Shown here: positions 16,398 to 25,436 of the stretch, piece by piece
Layout: every line of letters begins with the position of its first letter
How positions within the stretch are numbered: the stretch's first letter is position 1
Source: Akkermansiaceae bacterium
GTDB lineage: Bacteria > Verrucomicrobiota > Verrucomicrobiia > Verrucomicrobiales > Akkermansiaceae
Assembly: GCA_026421245.1 (NCBI GenBank)
Contig: JAPKDJ010000018.1
Span: 1-60,341, forward strand
Reading direction: 5' to 3'
DNA: 60,341 nucleotides
Translations under genes and position numbers: made by a program
The notes under the pieces: model-generated
The model's database searches: none
The model's input: only the letters and a program-made list of their open reading frames with translations
What the model was told of the DNA's origin: nothing

Positions 16398-18373
16398 CAC
16401 GAGTATCCGAGGAGTTTGCCGCCTTGGTAGACAAGGAGAGCGGCGAGGTAAGCGAAGAGGGTCATGCCGGTGAGTTGGCCGAGGGCCCATTTCCAAGAGC
16501 CGGTTTCACGTCGCACGACAACCGTGGTGGGAAGGCATTGCAGGGCATAGATGAAAAAGACGATGATGGAGAGTCCAACCAATGGGGTGTATAGCGGAGC
16601 GCCATTGTCCCGGGTAGAGGCAACGAGTTGGTCGCGGAGAGCTTCGCCGTCTTCCTCGTCAGTGGCATAGGAAATGGCGAGGGAGGAGCGGAAGACTTCA
16701 CGCGCTGCGAATGAAGCCATCATGGCGGTGCCCATGCGATCGTCCCAACCGAGTGGAGCGACGACGGGTTCCATTGCCTGGCCGATGCGGCCGTTGAAGG
16801 ATTGCTCCTGTTGAACGGTGGGGTCTTCGGACTCGCTTTTTGGATAGGTGTTGAGGAACCAGAGGATGATGCTCAGTCCTAGGATGACGGTTCCCGCTTT
16901 TTTAATGAAGGCAAAGGCGCGTTCCCAGACTTGGCGGAAGACGTGACCCCACTGCGGCTTTTGATAGGGCGGAAGCTCGAGGAGGAACTGCGGGGCTTCC
17001 GTCTGTCCAAGGCGGGGTTTGAGAATTTTGGCGGCGATGAGAGCGGTCAGCGTGCCGAGGGCGTAGATGCCGAAGAGGGCGAGGCCTTGGTTGAAGGCTC
17101 CGGCGAAGATGAGGGGAATGATTAAAACGTAGACGGGAAGGCGGGCGGTGCAGGAGGTCCAAGGGAGGATGAGGATGGTGGCGAGGCGTTCCTTGGCATT
17201 GGGGATGGTGCGGGTGGCCATGATGCCGGGGATGGCACAGGCGTAGCCGGAGAGGAGGGGGAGGAAGGATTTTCCGCTGAGGCCGACCTTGTTCATGATG
17301 CCGTCCATGAGGTAGGCGGCGCGGGCCATGTAGCCGGAGCTCTCGAGCAAGCTGATGAAGAAAAAGAGGAGGACGATTTGGGGGAGGAAGACGAGGACGC
17401 CGCCGACTCCGGCGATCACGCCATCGACGATGAGGCTTTGGAAATCTCCTTCGCCGATTGCGCCGCTGACGGTGCCGCTGAGCCATTCGAAGGCACCTTC
17501 CACCCAGCCCATGGGAATTTCTGCGAATCTGAAGATGGACCAGAAGACCGCGAGCATGAGAGATGCGAAAATCGCCCAGCCTCTGAAAGGGTGGAGCGCG
17601 TGGGCGTCGATGCGGTCGGTGAGTTCGAGGGCGGCTTCGTCGGGGCGCTGCAGACCAGCTTCAATAGCGCGGTGGATGTATTCGAAGCGGATCTTTTGAA
17701 TGAGCTTCTCGGTCTCCGATCCTGTCTTGGCGACGTTCATGAGGCCGTCGGCGACGGGATGACACGCGCCAGCTTCCTCGGAAGCCCGGGTGGATTTTCC
17801 GATGGCTTCTTCGAGTTCTGCGGGCCCTTTCCAGAGGCGCCCCGGAGGACGGGGGAAGGGATGGCGGAGAGCGTGCTTGAGTTGGGTAATGCCGCGACCC
17901 GTGGCCGAGCAGATGGGGACGAAGGGAACTCCGAAGTCCTCACTCAAAGCGGTGGGGTCAATGCGGAGTCCCTGCCCTTCGGCGCTGTCCATTTTGTTTA
18001 AGGCCGCGACGACAGGATGCCCGAGGTCAATAATTTGCAGGAGAAGGTAGAGCTGACGTTCGAGGTGACAGGCATCGAGAACGCAGAGGACGAGATCCGG
18101 GGGGGCTTCTCCTTCCTGCTCCCCAACGAGAACATCGCGGGTGATTTTTTCATCGGGTGAATTTGGCTGCAGGGAGTAGGCCCCCGGGAGGTCAATGAGC
18201 TCGAACTGGTGACCGTGTGGGGTCAAAAAAGTGCCGGATTTCCGGGAAACGGTAGCACCGGTATAGTTCCCGACCTTTTGGTTTTGTCCGGTGAGCGAGT
18301 TAAAAAGGGTGGTTTTTCCGGCGTTGGGATTTCCAACCAGAGCAATTCTCGCCTGAATGGATGACTCGCTCAT
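16397..18373 (-). CDS. feoB: Ferrous iron transporter FeoB
   Basis: 658 residues. The N-terminal GTPase domain has G1 GNPNAGKTT (about 14-22), G3 DLPGAYS and G4 NKMD. A helical spacer follows, then the membrane core with the signature segments GFLPLLSGYACAIPGIMATR and FAAREVF. It imports Fe(II) across the inner membrane with GTPase-dependent gating. FeoA is encoded 21 bases upstream and a Cys-rich partner overlaps the stop, giving a complete feoA-feoB-(Cys-rich) operon on the minus strand. The length is somewhat below the 750-770 residues of E. coli FeoB, within the range of shorter family members. Confidence 0.96.
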   Translation of the reverse strand: MSESSIQARIALVGNPNAGKTTLFNSLTGQNQKVGNYTGATVSRKSGTFLTPHGHQFELIDLPGAYSLQPNSPDEKITRDVLVGEQEGEAPPDLVLCVLDACHLERQLYLLLQIIDLGHPVVAALNKMDSAEGQGLRIDPTALSEDFGVPFVPICSATGRGITQLKHALRHPFPRPPGRLWKGPAELEEAIGKSTRASEEAGACHPVADGLMNVAKTGSETEKLIQKIRFEYIHRAIEAGLQRPDEAALELTDRIDAHALHPFRGWAIFASLMLAVFWSIFRFAEIPMGWVEGAFEWLSGTVSGAIGEGDFQSLIVDGVIAGVGGVLVFLPQIVLLFFFISLLESSGYMARAAYLMDGIMNKVGLSGKSFLPLLSGYACAIPGIMATRTIPNAKERLATILILPWTSCTARLPVYVLIIPLIFAGAFNQGLALFGIYALGTLTALIAAKILKPRLGQTEAPQFLLELPPYQKPQWGHVFRQVWERAFAFIKKAGTVILGLSIILWFLNTYPKSESEDPTVQQEQSFNGRIGQAMEPVVAPLGWDDRMGTAMMASFAAREVFRSSLAISYATDEEDGEALRDQLVASTRDNGAPLYTPLVGLSIIVFFIYALQCLPTTVVVRRETGSWKWALGQLTGMTLFAYLAALLVYQGGKLLGYS

Positions 18374-18394
18374 TTCGGTGGGGCAGGGTGCTGG

Positions 18395-18643
18395 TTAGGC
18401 AGGCACAACCCGGATTTGATTGGCAAGATCTTTGCTCAGGGCGAGCTTGGTTCCGCAAACGGTGCAGAGCATGTTGCGACCGTTGGTGAGCTTTTTGACG
18501 CGCATTTGCTCGCAAAAGCCGATGTCACGGAGCTGGCGGCAGGCCGGGCCTTCAACCTCGCGGATCTGGAATTCACAACCGATCGCGGCCTGACTAAGGG
18601 TCAGGGCGGAGTCACGTTCGAGGTCGGAGGCGAGAATTGGCAT
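18395..18643 (-). CDS. feoA: FeoA domain protein
   Basis: 82 residues with the SH3-like FeoA fold: LTLSQAAIGCEFQIREVEG, then LRDIGFCEQMRVKKL and ALSKDLANQIRV. It is the cytosolic partner needed for FeoB function. Four cysteines are present, two in CTVCGTKLA, more than in most FeoA proteins. It is the first gene of the feo operon. An inverted repeat 22-42 bases before its start may be an iron-responsive operator. Confidence 0.93.
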   Translation of the reverse strand: MPILASDLERDSALTLSQAAIGCEFQIREVEGPACRQLRDIGFCEQMRVKKLTNGRNMLCTVCGTKLALSKDLANQIRVVPA

Positions 18644-18664
18644 CTGTCTGGGATTAAGAAAGCT

Positions 18665-18685
18665 TATTGAGACTGTTTCGCAATA
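18665..18685. promoter_or_regulatory. Possible iron-regulator operator before feoA
   Basis: A 21-base segment carries the inverted repeat TATTG and CAATA at its ends, 22 bases upstream of the feoA start. Size and place fit a Fur or DtxR-type site. The inner bases do not match the Fur consensus well, so this is tentative. Confidence 0.28.
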
Positions 18686-18754
18686 GAAAACGTGTTTTCG
18701 GTAGGATTTCTTTCAGAACAGGCAAAGAGTCATGGTTAAAAAGAAGATGCTGAT

Positions 18755-19972
18755 CTAGGAGGAAAGATGGGAATCTAGAACCCCCTGGACGAGTTCTAGG
18801 GCCTTGATGACCTCTCCCGAAGTGACGGTGAGAGGTGGAAGGAGGCGGACGGTTTCGGGGCCGGCGGGGGGGACGAGGAGGCCTTTTCCGAGGAGTTCCG
18901 AGCAGAGGTGGATGGAGGGGACTTGGCCTCCAGGGATGTCTAGGGCAGCGGGGTTGATTCCGATGCCAAGGAGGAGGCCGTGGCCGCGGACTTCGGTGAT
19001 GGCGGGATGATTCCAGCTGGCGATTGTTTCGCGGATTTGGATTTCGCGAGCTTTGACATTTTCCGGGAGGGCTTCGGAGATGATGGTTTCGATGACGGCT
19101 TTGGAAGCGGCGCAGGCGAGGGCATTGCCGCCATAGGTTGAGCCGTGACTTCCGGGACCAAGGAGGGAGGCGTGCTTTTCGGAGACCCAAAAGGCGCCGA
19201 TGGGAAAGCCGCCGCCCATGCCTTTGGCCCACGAGATGGCATCGGGAGCGAGGCCGGGGGCGATGGTTTCGTAGCCGTTGAGGTCGCCGGTCCTGCCAAA
19301 GCCGCATTGGACTTCGTCGAGGAGGAGGAGGAGGTCTTTTTGCTTGGCCAATGAGGAGAGCCCTTCGAGGAATTCCCTGGTCATGGGATGGACCCCACCT
19401 TCGCCCTGGATGGGTTCGAGGAGGAAGGCGACCGTTTTGTCGGTGAGGGCGGCTTTGACGGCATCAAGGTCGTTTGGCTCGACATAGCGGAAGCCGGGGA
19501 GAAGGGGATCGAAACCTTCGTGAATCTTGGGCTGCGCGGTGGCGGACATGGACCCGATGGTGCGGCCGTGGAAGGATTTTTTGAAGGTGATCACTTCGTA
19601 GCGTCCGCTTTTGAGGCCGAATCTCCGTGCCAGTTTAATAAGTCCGTCGTTGGCTTCCGCACCCGAGTTGGAGAAGAAGATTTTGCCCGGCTGTTGTACT
19701 ACTTTCTCGACGATGAGTTCGGCGAGATCGGCTTGGGGCTCAATGTAGTAGAGGTTGGAGCAGTGCATTAAAATACCCGCTTGTTCCGAGATGGCATTGG
19801 TCAGGGCCGGATGACAATGACCCAGCGAGCAGGTTGCGATGCCCGAACAAAAATCAAGGTATTCGCGACCACGCTCGTCCCAGACCCGGGTGCCCTCGCC
19901 GCGAACGACGGTCAGGGGAAATCTTCCGTAGGTTTGAAGAACGTATTGCTGTGTTTTTTCGGTGGTGGTCAT
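18755..19972 (-). CDS. argD: Acetylornithine/ornithine-type aminotransferase (class III)
   Basis: 405 residues. PLP class III features: SNSGAEANDG, FHGRTIGSMSATAQPK, LLDEVQCGFGRTG, and the Schiff-base Lys in ISWAKGMGGGFPIGAF at about residue 250. The start MTTTEKTQQYVLQTYGRFPL is typical of ArgD, which makes N-acetylornithine in arginine biosynthesis and may also serve in lysine biosynthesis. No other arg gene is close. Its ATG overlaps by four bases the stop of an EamA transporter remnant, which suggests the two were once co-translated. Confidence 0.92.
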   Translation of the reverse strand: MTTTEKTQQYVLQTYGRFPLTVVRGEGTRVWDERGREYLDFCSGIATCSLGHCHPALTNAISEQAGILMHCSNLYYIEPQADLAELIVEKVVQQPGKIFFSNSGAEANDGLIKLARRFGLKSGRYEVITFKKSFHGRTIGSMSATAQPKIHEGFDPLLPGFRYVEPNDLDAVKAALTDKTVAFLLEPIQGEGGVHPMTREFLEGLSSLAKQKDLLLLLDEVQCGFGRTGDLNGYETIAPGLAPDAISWAKGMGGGFPIGAFWVSEKHASLLGPGSHGSTYGGNALACAASKAVIETIISEALPENVKAREIQIRETIASWNHPAITEVRGHGLLLGIGINPAALDIPGGQVPSIHLCSELLGKGLLVPPAGPETVRLLPPLTVTSGEVIKALELVQGVLDSHLSS

Positions 19973-20268
19973 GAGCTTGTTGGTTGAGTTGCTAGCTTTT
20001 TCGAGACGGCTTTGGAAGCACGACGATTGATCATCATCGTGGCAATGAGAGTGAGAGCGGTACCGAGAAGCTCGATGAGACCAAAGGTTTCGTCGAAAAG
20101 GAACGAAGCCCCGGTTCCGGTGGTGATGGGGAGGAGCAGTTGAAGTGAGGCCCTTTTCGAAACCTCCAGATGACGATAGGCAAACGTCATCGTGAGTGGT
20201 CCAGCGGCAATGACGAATCCTGCCAGAAAATCGCTGCGGTGCCGGGCGCTTCTAGTTGGGTGTCCCAA
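19969..20268 (-). pseudogene. C-terminal remnant of an EamA/DMT-family transporter
   Basis: The last 80 residues or so match the end of an EamA repeat: two hydrophobic segments, AGFVIAAGPLTMTFAYRHLEVS and FGLIELLGTALTLIATMM, with LLLPITTGTGASFLFDE between them. Whole transporters have about ten membrane helices and 290 residues. The first 15 residues of this frame look like random sequence and no upstream frame continues the homology. It sits between argD and murG, and its stop overlaps the argD start. I call it a truncated gene. Confidence 0.6.
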
Positions 20269-20467
20269 ATACGAATCACTTCACCTGCGCCAAGCCAAGC
20301 CAAAGGGCTGCTCGTCGGAGGAAGTTTTTTCGAATAGTTTGATTCATTTTCCGTCCAATTGCCTGCCTTGGAGCCTTTGTCAATGCAGGAAGACGATTTC
20401 GGCTAGGGCGATTCGTGCATTTCGCAGTTCAAAAACCCATTCACAGCCTCTAGCGTCCGCCAACAAC

Positions 20468-21538
20468 GTGTCCGATCCATTGAAAGTCATCATCGCCTGT
20501 GGAGGAACAGGAGGCCATCTCTTCCCCGGCATCGCCGTGGCGCAGGAACTCGAATCCAGAGGTCATCGGGTCCTCCTTCTCATTTCAGAGAAAAAGGTCG
20601 ATGCCCAGGCTTCGGAGAAATACTCCGGGCTTCGGTTTGAAACGGTGAAAGCCATCGCGAAGCCACCGACCTTTTCGCTCAAGATGATTTCTTTCCTTTG
20701 GAACCTGCGAAAGACGATCAAGCACTGTGGGGAAATCATTGCCCGCGAGAATGCGCACGTCATTCTTGGAATGGGGGGCTTTATCTCCTTTCCGCCTGTG
20801 GTTGCCGGTTCGAGAAAGGGACTGCGCACTTATGTGCACGATTCCAATGCCATTCCCGGTCGTTCGAACCGGATGACCGCGAAACGCTGCGCTGCGGTCT
20901 TGGTTGGACTTGATGAGGCCGCTTCCCATTTTTCCGGTTCCAAAGTCATCCGCACCGGCACTCCGGTTCGTGATGAATTGCAGAATCTCCCTTCACGTGA
21001 AGATGCCTGCCAGACCTTCGGCCTTGACCCCTCGAAGAAGACGCTCCTCGTCATGGGAGGTTCGCAAGGCGCCCAGCAACTCAATGAGGTAGTTGCCGGA
21101 GGAACAGAAGATACCGACTGGCAGGTTTTGCATCTCGCCGGGCAAGCCGACTTTGACCGACTCTCGACCCAAGTTGGGGACCGGCAAGGCTACAAAGTGC
21201 TCGCTTTTTGCAGCGAAATGGCTGCTGCCTATGCGGCCTCCGATTTCTGTGTTGCCCGCTCCGGAGCTTCCTCATTGACCGAACTCAGTCACGCCGGATT
21301 GCCGGCGCTTCTTGTTCCTTATCCTCATGCCGCTGACGATCATCAAACGGCCAACGCTCAAGTTTACGAGAAGGCCGGGGCGGCTGTCTTGAAACAACAA
21401 AAGGAGTTGAATTCAGATGCCCTCCACGCGATGCTCGCCGAACTCACCAAGGAAGGCATTGCTGGGATGTCAGCGGCTATGAAGGCTCTCGCTGAGCCCA
21501 AGGCGGCGGCGCAAATCGCTAGTGTAATCGAAGGATGA
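20468..21538 (+). CDS. murG: UDP-GlcNAc--lipid I N-acetylglucosamine transferase MurG
   Basis: 356 residues from the GTG at 20468. The frame stays open for 276 bases upstream, but that part does not look like protein and family similarity begins right after this start (KVIIACGGTGGHLFPG, the glycine-rich lipid-binding loop). Other motifs are GMGGFISFPP, HDSNAIPGRSN, VMGGSQGAQQLNE and RSGASSLTELSHAGLPALLVPYPHAADDHQ. It adds GlcNAc to lipid I at the inner face of the cytoplasmic membrane. The stop overlaps the murC-murB start by four bases (ATGA). Confidence 0.95.
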   Translation: MSDPLKVIIACGGTGGHLFPGIAVAQELESRGHRVLLLISEKKVDAQASEKYSGLRFETVKAIAKPPTFSLKMISFLWNLRKTIKHCGEIIARENAHVILGMGGFISFPPVVAGSRKGLRTYVHDSNAIPGRSNRMTAKRCAAVLVGLDEAASHFSGSKVIRTGTPVRDELQNLPSREDACQTFGLDPSKKTLLVMGGSQGAQQLNEVVAGGTEDTDWQVLHLAGQADFDRLSTQVGDRQGYKVLAFCSEMAAAYAASDFCVARSGASSLTELSHAGLPALLVPYPHAADDHQTANAQVYEKAGAAVLKQQKELNSDALHAMLAELTKEGIAGMSAAMKALAEPKAAAQIASVIEG

Positions 21539-23835
21539 CTATCACCGAATTCAGCAAAAATCTTCTCAACCCGGATCAGCCCCTTCGGGTTCACCTGATC
21601 GGTGTCGCAGGTTCAGGAATGAGTGGCTTGGCCCGCCTCCTCATTCAGATGGGCCACCGCGTCAGTGGTTCGGACCGAGTGACCTCCGGAGAAACCGAAC
21701 GATTGCGTGATCTCGGGCTCGATTTTTCCTCACCCCACTCTGCCAAGGTGGTGAATGATGCTGATGCTGTGATCTATTCATCCGCGATTCGCGAATCGAA
21801 TCCCGCTCTAAGCGCCGCCTTGAAAGAAGAGATCTCCACCTTCAGGCGAGCGGAATGTCTTGCCGCGATCCTTCAGACCAAGGCTGGCGTGATTGTGTCC
21901 GGGACCCACGGAAAGACCACGACCTCATCCATGGTCGCGCACATTTTACGGCAAGGTGAGAGCGAGCCGTGTCACTACGTGGGAGCCGAGATTCCCGTTC
22001 TCGGTTCCAATGCCGAGTGGAATGAAGATGGCGAATATTTCGTTGCAGAAGGTGATGAATCCGATGGGACTCTCGCCCTTTATTGCCCCAAGCACACCAT
22101 CGTGCTCAATGTTGAAGAGGAACACCTCGATTACTACACGCGTGGAATTGAACAGATTCGCGAGGTCTTCAACACGCTCCTCGACCAGACATCAGGTTCA
22201 ATTGTCTATTGCCGCGAATGTGCTGAAGCGACGGGTCTCTGTTCTGTTCGGGATCACTCGATTTCCTATGGTTGGGAGGATGCCGATTGGACGGCCACAG
22301 ATCTTTCCGAGCAAATCGGAACGGTCAGCTTTACGGTAAATCATAAAGGGGAAGAACTGGGCCGCGTGCAGCTGGGCATTCCTGGTCGGCACAATGTGCT
22401 CAATGCTCTCGGAGCTATTGCCACTGCCACATGTTGCGGGATCAACTTTTCACTCATGAACCGGGCCCTCGGGTCGTTCGCCGGAGCCAAGCGCCGTTTC
22501 GAAACCAAACATCTCAGCAAGCGATACCGGATTGTGGATGACTATGGTCACCACCCGACCGAAGTGGCGGCAACGCTTCAAACTGCCCGGAGTTACGGAA
22601 CAAATCGCGTTGTCGTTCTCTTCCAACCTCACCGCTATAGTCGAACCCAGAAGCTCGCCGACGAATTTGGGAAAGCCCTGCAAGCTGCTGATTGCGTCTT
22701 CGTGACCGATGTTTATGCTGCCAGCGAAGATCCGATTCCTGGGGTTAGCGGGCAAACGATTATCGATGCCATTCAGGCCAACGGAGATACCAAGGCCGTT
22801 TTTGTTCCCGACCTCGCAACCGCGCATCATGCCGTGGGAAACAGTCTCGAAGAAGGGGACCTTTTTCTGACCCTTGGCGCGGGCAATGTCCATGAAGCGG
22901 GAAACAAGATCATCCGAGATCTGAAGGTCGCGGAAGAGATACAAACCGAGACCGGAGTCACTTCAATCAAACTCTACGAACCCATGGCCCGCCACTCCAC
23001 ACTGCGGATCGGTGGTCCTGCTCAGTTTTGGATTGAGCCTTCCGAGTTTGCTCAGTTTGCTGAGACTGTCTCCTTCTGCAAAGCGCGCGGTGTCCCGGTT
23101 CGGATCGCCGGTCGCGGTTCCAATCTACTCATTCGTGATGGCGGAATTCGTGGTGCGGTGATTCACCCGACCGGAGGAGCCTTTACTGCAATTTCGGTGG
23201 CAGGGGACACCATCACGGCAGGAGTCGGTGTCCGGTTCAAGAAGGTCGCCAGTGTGGCGAGAGAAAACAACATTGGCGGCTTCGAGTGGATGGAGGGCAT
23301 TCCAGGCAATGTCGGTGGAGGACTGCGCATGAACGCGGGTGCGATGGGAGTGGAAACCTTCGATCAGGTCGTGAGTGTGACTTTCCTTGATGAAGACGGA
23401 GAGATCCGGATCCGTGACAAAAGAGCGATTAAGAGTTTCTATCGCAATGTTCCCGAACTGCACCGCAACTACGCCTTGCAAGCGACCTTTGTTGGGACTC
23501 CTTCAAATCTGGATGCAATTCAGGACAAGCTTGATGAGTCTCGTCACCATCGCAATACCACCCAACCCAAGGCTGCCAGTGCGGGGTGCACTTTCAAAAA
23601 CCCCGAAGTTTGTGGCGCTGGTCAGCTGATTGATGAAATGGGCCTCAAGGAGACCGGGGTCGGAAAGGCCGAGGTTTCTCTCGAGCATGGAAACTTTATT
23701 GTGAATCGCGGCCAAGCAAAAGCGGCGGATGTTCTCGCTCTTATTGAGAAAATCAAAGCCAGGGCCCGTGAGGAACGAGGCGTCGAGCTCGAAACTGAGG
23801 TCCAGATTCTCGGAGAAGACGAGGTCGTGTTTTAA
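21535..23835 (+). CDS. murC/murB: MurC-MurB fusion: UDP-MurNAc--L-Ala ligase and UDP-MurNAc dehydrogenase
   Basis: 766 residues. The first 460 are MurC, with HLIGVAGSGMSGLARLL at the start, the ATP loop GTHGKTTTSSM, and DDYGHHPTEVAATL. From about residue 470 the protein is MurB, with STLRIGGPA, the FAD-binding RGSNLLIRDGG, MEGIPGNVGGGLRMNAGA, and AGCTFKNP, where Cys stands at the position that is Ser in the best-known MurB enzymes. One chain would thus carry reduction of UDP-GlcNAc-enolpyruvate and addition of L-Ala. No linker or frameshift is visible at the joint. The gene overlaps murG; ddl, ftsQ, ftsA and ftsZ do not follow. Confidence 0.93.
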   Translation: MTITEFSKNLLNPDQPLRVHLIGVAGSGMSGLARLLIQMGHRVSGSDRVTSGETERLRDLGLDFSSPHSAKVVNDADAVIYSSAIRESNPALSAALKEEISTFRRAECLAAILQTKAGVIVSGTHGKTTTSSMVAHILRQGESEPCHYVGAEIPVLGSNAEWNEDGEYFVAEGDESDGTLALYCPKHTIVLNVEEEHLDYYTRGIEQIREVFNTLLDQTSGSIVYCRECAEATGLCSVRDHSISYGWEDADWTATDLSEQIGTVSFTVNHKGEELGRVQLGIPGRHNVLNALGAIATATCCGINFSLMNRALGSFAGAKRRFETKHLSKRYRIVDDYGHHPTEVAATLQTARSYGTNRVVVLFQPHRYSRTQKLADEFGKALQAADCVFVTDVYAASEDPIPGVSGQTIIDAIQANGDTKAVFVPDLATAHHAVGNSLEEGDLFLTLGAGNVHEAGNKIIRDLKVAEEIQTETGVTSIKLYEPMARHSTLRIGGPAQFWIEPSEFAQFAETVSFCKARGVPVRIAGRGSNLLIRDGGIRGAVIHPTGGAFTAISVAGDTITAGVGVRFKKVASVARENNIGGFEWMEGIPGNVGGGLRMNAGAMGVETFDQVVSVTFLDEDGEIRIRDKRAIKSFYRNVPELHRNYALQATFVGTPSNLDAIQDKLDESRHHRNTTQPKAASAGCTFKNPEVCGAGQLIDEMGLKETGVGKAEVSLEHGNFIVNRGQAKAADVLALIEKIKARAREERGVELETEVQILGEDEVVF

Positions 23836-24069
23836 CTGCGAGTCAAGGTCTTCTACCTTACGAGGAAGCGATACCTCCAGAGTCTCTCGAGACTTTTGGT
23901 CGTCACTCGTTCTAGGAATTCAGTAAAGTAAGAGGAATCCTCAACCTTATCTTTCGTCCCATCGCGTTGGCGGAGTTGGTTATCGCGAAAGTGATTTGAA
24001 TTCTTTTGTGCGGAGTGCGCTGAGAAGAGGGCGGGTTTTAGGAGATTGTCGTTGGTTGATTCCGAGATC

Positions 24070-25428
24070 ATGATCTTCGACATGTTTTGGAAGATCGTTT
24101 CGAGTTTTGCGTTCGTGCCGGTGCTTGCTTTTGGAAAGCCTAGCATCGTTGTCCTTTACTCCGATGATGCCGGTTATGCTGACTTTGGGTTCCAGCCGAA
24201 TTGTGCGGCGGACATGAAGAAGCTGACGCCGCATATTGATCGGATCGCGAAAGAGGGAGCACGTTTTTCGAATGCCTATATGGCGGGCGCGGTGTGTTCA
24301 CCATCACGTGCCGGCCTGATGACGGGGCGCTATCAGCAGCGGTTTGGCTACGACAACAATCTTCCTCCGGGTTTTAAGAGCGGGCTCGAATTGAAAGAGA
24401 GCTTTGGCGTAAAGCGATTGAAGAAGCTGGGATACACAACTGGGCTCATCGGGAAATGGCATCTGGGTTATCCCGCGGAGTATCATCCCAACAAGCGGGG
24501 TTTCGATTGGTTCTACGGTTTGTTGCAGGGATCGCGTCCCTACTTTAAACTTGAGAAGCCGAGTGAGCATCGGGTCATTCAGGAGAATGGCACAGTGACC
24601 GAAGAGACTGGCTATGTGACTGATCGGTTTGGCGATGCGGCCTGTCGCTTTATTAAGAAAAACAAGGAGAAGCCCTTCTATCTCTTTGTCTCCTTCACTT
24701 CTCCCCACGGGCCTTTGCAACCGAAGCCGGCGGACGCCAAGCGAACCGCTCACATCGAAAGCAAAAAGCGGGCCAATTATGCCGGGCTTGTCGTGAGTCT
24801 CGATGACAACGTTGGTAAGGTTCTTGATTGCCTTAAGGCCGAAGGCCTCGATGACAACACGATCGTCCTCTTCACCAACGACAATGGAGGCCAGACTTCG
24901 ACCGGAGCGAACAATGCGCCTCTTCAGGGCAAGAAAGGAACGCTGTGGGAAGGGGGCGTGCGGGTTCCCTGGGCGATGAGATGGACGGGGAAAATTCCTG
25001 CTGGATCTGTGATTGAGGAGCCGGTGATCGCGCTTGATCTTTTGCCGACCTTTGTCGAAGCCGCAGGGGGGAAGGTTGATCCGGCCTGGAATCTCGATGG
25101 ACGGAGTTTCCTTTCGTCTTTGGACGGAGAACCAAAGACTACCACCGTGACTGAAGTGCCCCGGTCGCTCTTTTGGCGCAAGGGGGGGAGTAAGGGCGCC
25201 CGTGCGATGAGGGAAGGGAATTGGAAAATCGTTCATGATCGTAAATCCGGGGAAGAGCCGGCTCTTTTCGATCTCTTAAAGGATGTGGGAGAAGCGGATG
25301 ATCTCGCGGCAAAGAATCCAGAGGTTCTCAAGGTGATGTTGAAGAAACTTGATGCCTGGGAGAGCGAGCTTCAGGAGCCTCGCTGGGGGCCTGGTGCCCC
25401 GGGAGCGAAAAAGAAAAAGAAAAAGTAG
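24070..25428 (+). CDS. Sulfatase (arylsulfatase family)
   Basis: About 452 residues. The sulfatase signature C-S-P-S-R-A lies at residues 76-81 from this start, so Cys76 would be converted to formylglycine. Metal ligands are visible in LYSDDAGYADFG and FTNDNGG, with GKWHLGY and HGPL as further active-site parts. A hydrophobic N terminus (FWKIVSSFAFVPVLAFG) acts as a signal peptide. The best ribosome binding site (AGGAG at 24040) would suit a TTG start at 24052; ATG codons at 24070 and 24082 are the alternatives. The substrate is unknown; family members attack sulfated polysaccharides or small sulfate esters. The C terminus ends in a run of lysines. The next sulfatase starts eight bases later. 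Confidence 0.92.
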   Translation: MIFDMFWKIVSSFAFVPVLAFGKPSIVVLYSDDAGYADFGFQPNCAADMKKLTPHIDRIAKEGARFSNAYMAGAVCSPSRAGLMTGRYQQRFGYDNNLPPGFKSGLELKESFGVKRLKKLGYTTGLIGKWHLGYPAEYHPNKRGFDWFYGLLQGSRPYFKLEKPSEHRVIQENGTVTEETGYVTDRFGDAACRFIKKNKEKPFYLFVSFTSPHGPLQPKPADAKRTAHIESKKRANYAGLVVSLDDNVGKVLDCLKAEGLDDNTIVLFTNDNGGQTSTGANNAPLQGKKGTLWEGGVRVPWAMRWTGKIPAGSVIEEPVIALDLLPTFVEAAGGKVDPAWNLDGRSFLSSLDGEPKTTTVTEVPRSLFWRKGGSKGARAMREGNWKIVHDRKSGEEPALFDLLKDVGEADDLAAKNPEVLKVMLKKLDAWESELQEPRWGPGAPGAKKKKKK

Positions 25429-25436
25429 AACCTCTC

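Noticed and set aside
20192..20467. Upstream in-frame extension of murG
   Set aside because: The 92 extra residues look random and overlap the EamA remnant. MurG similarity starts at the GTG at 20468.
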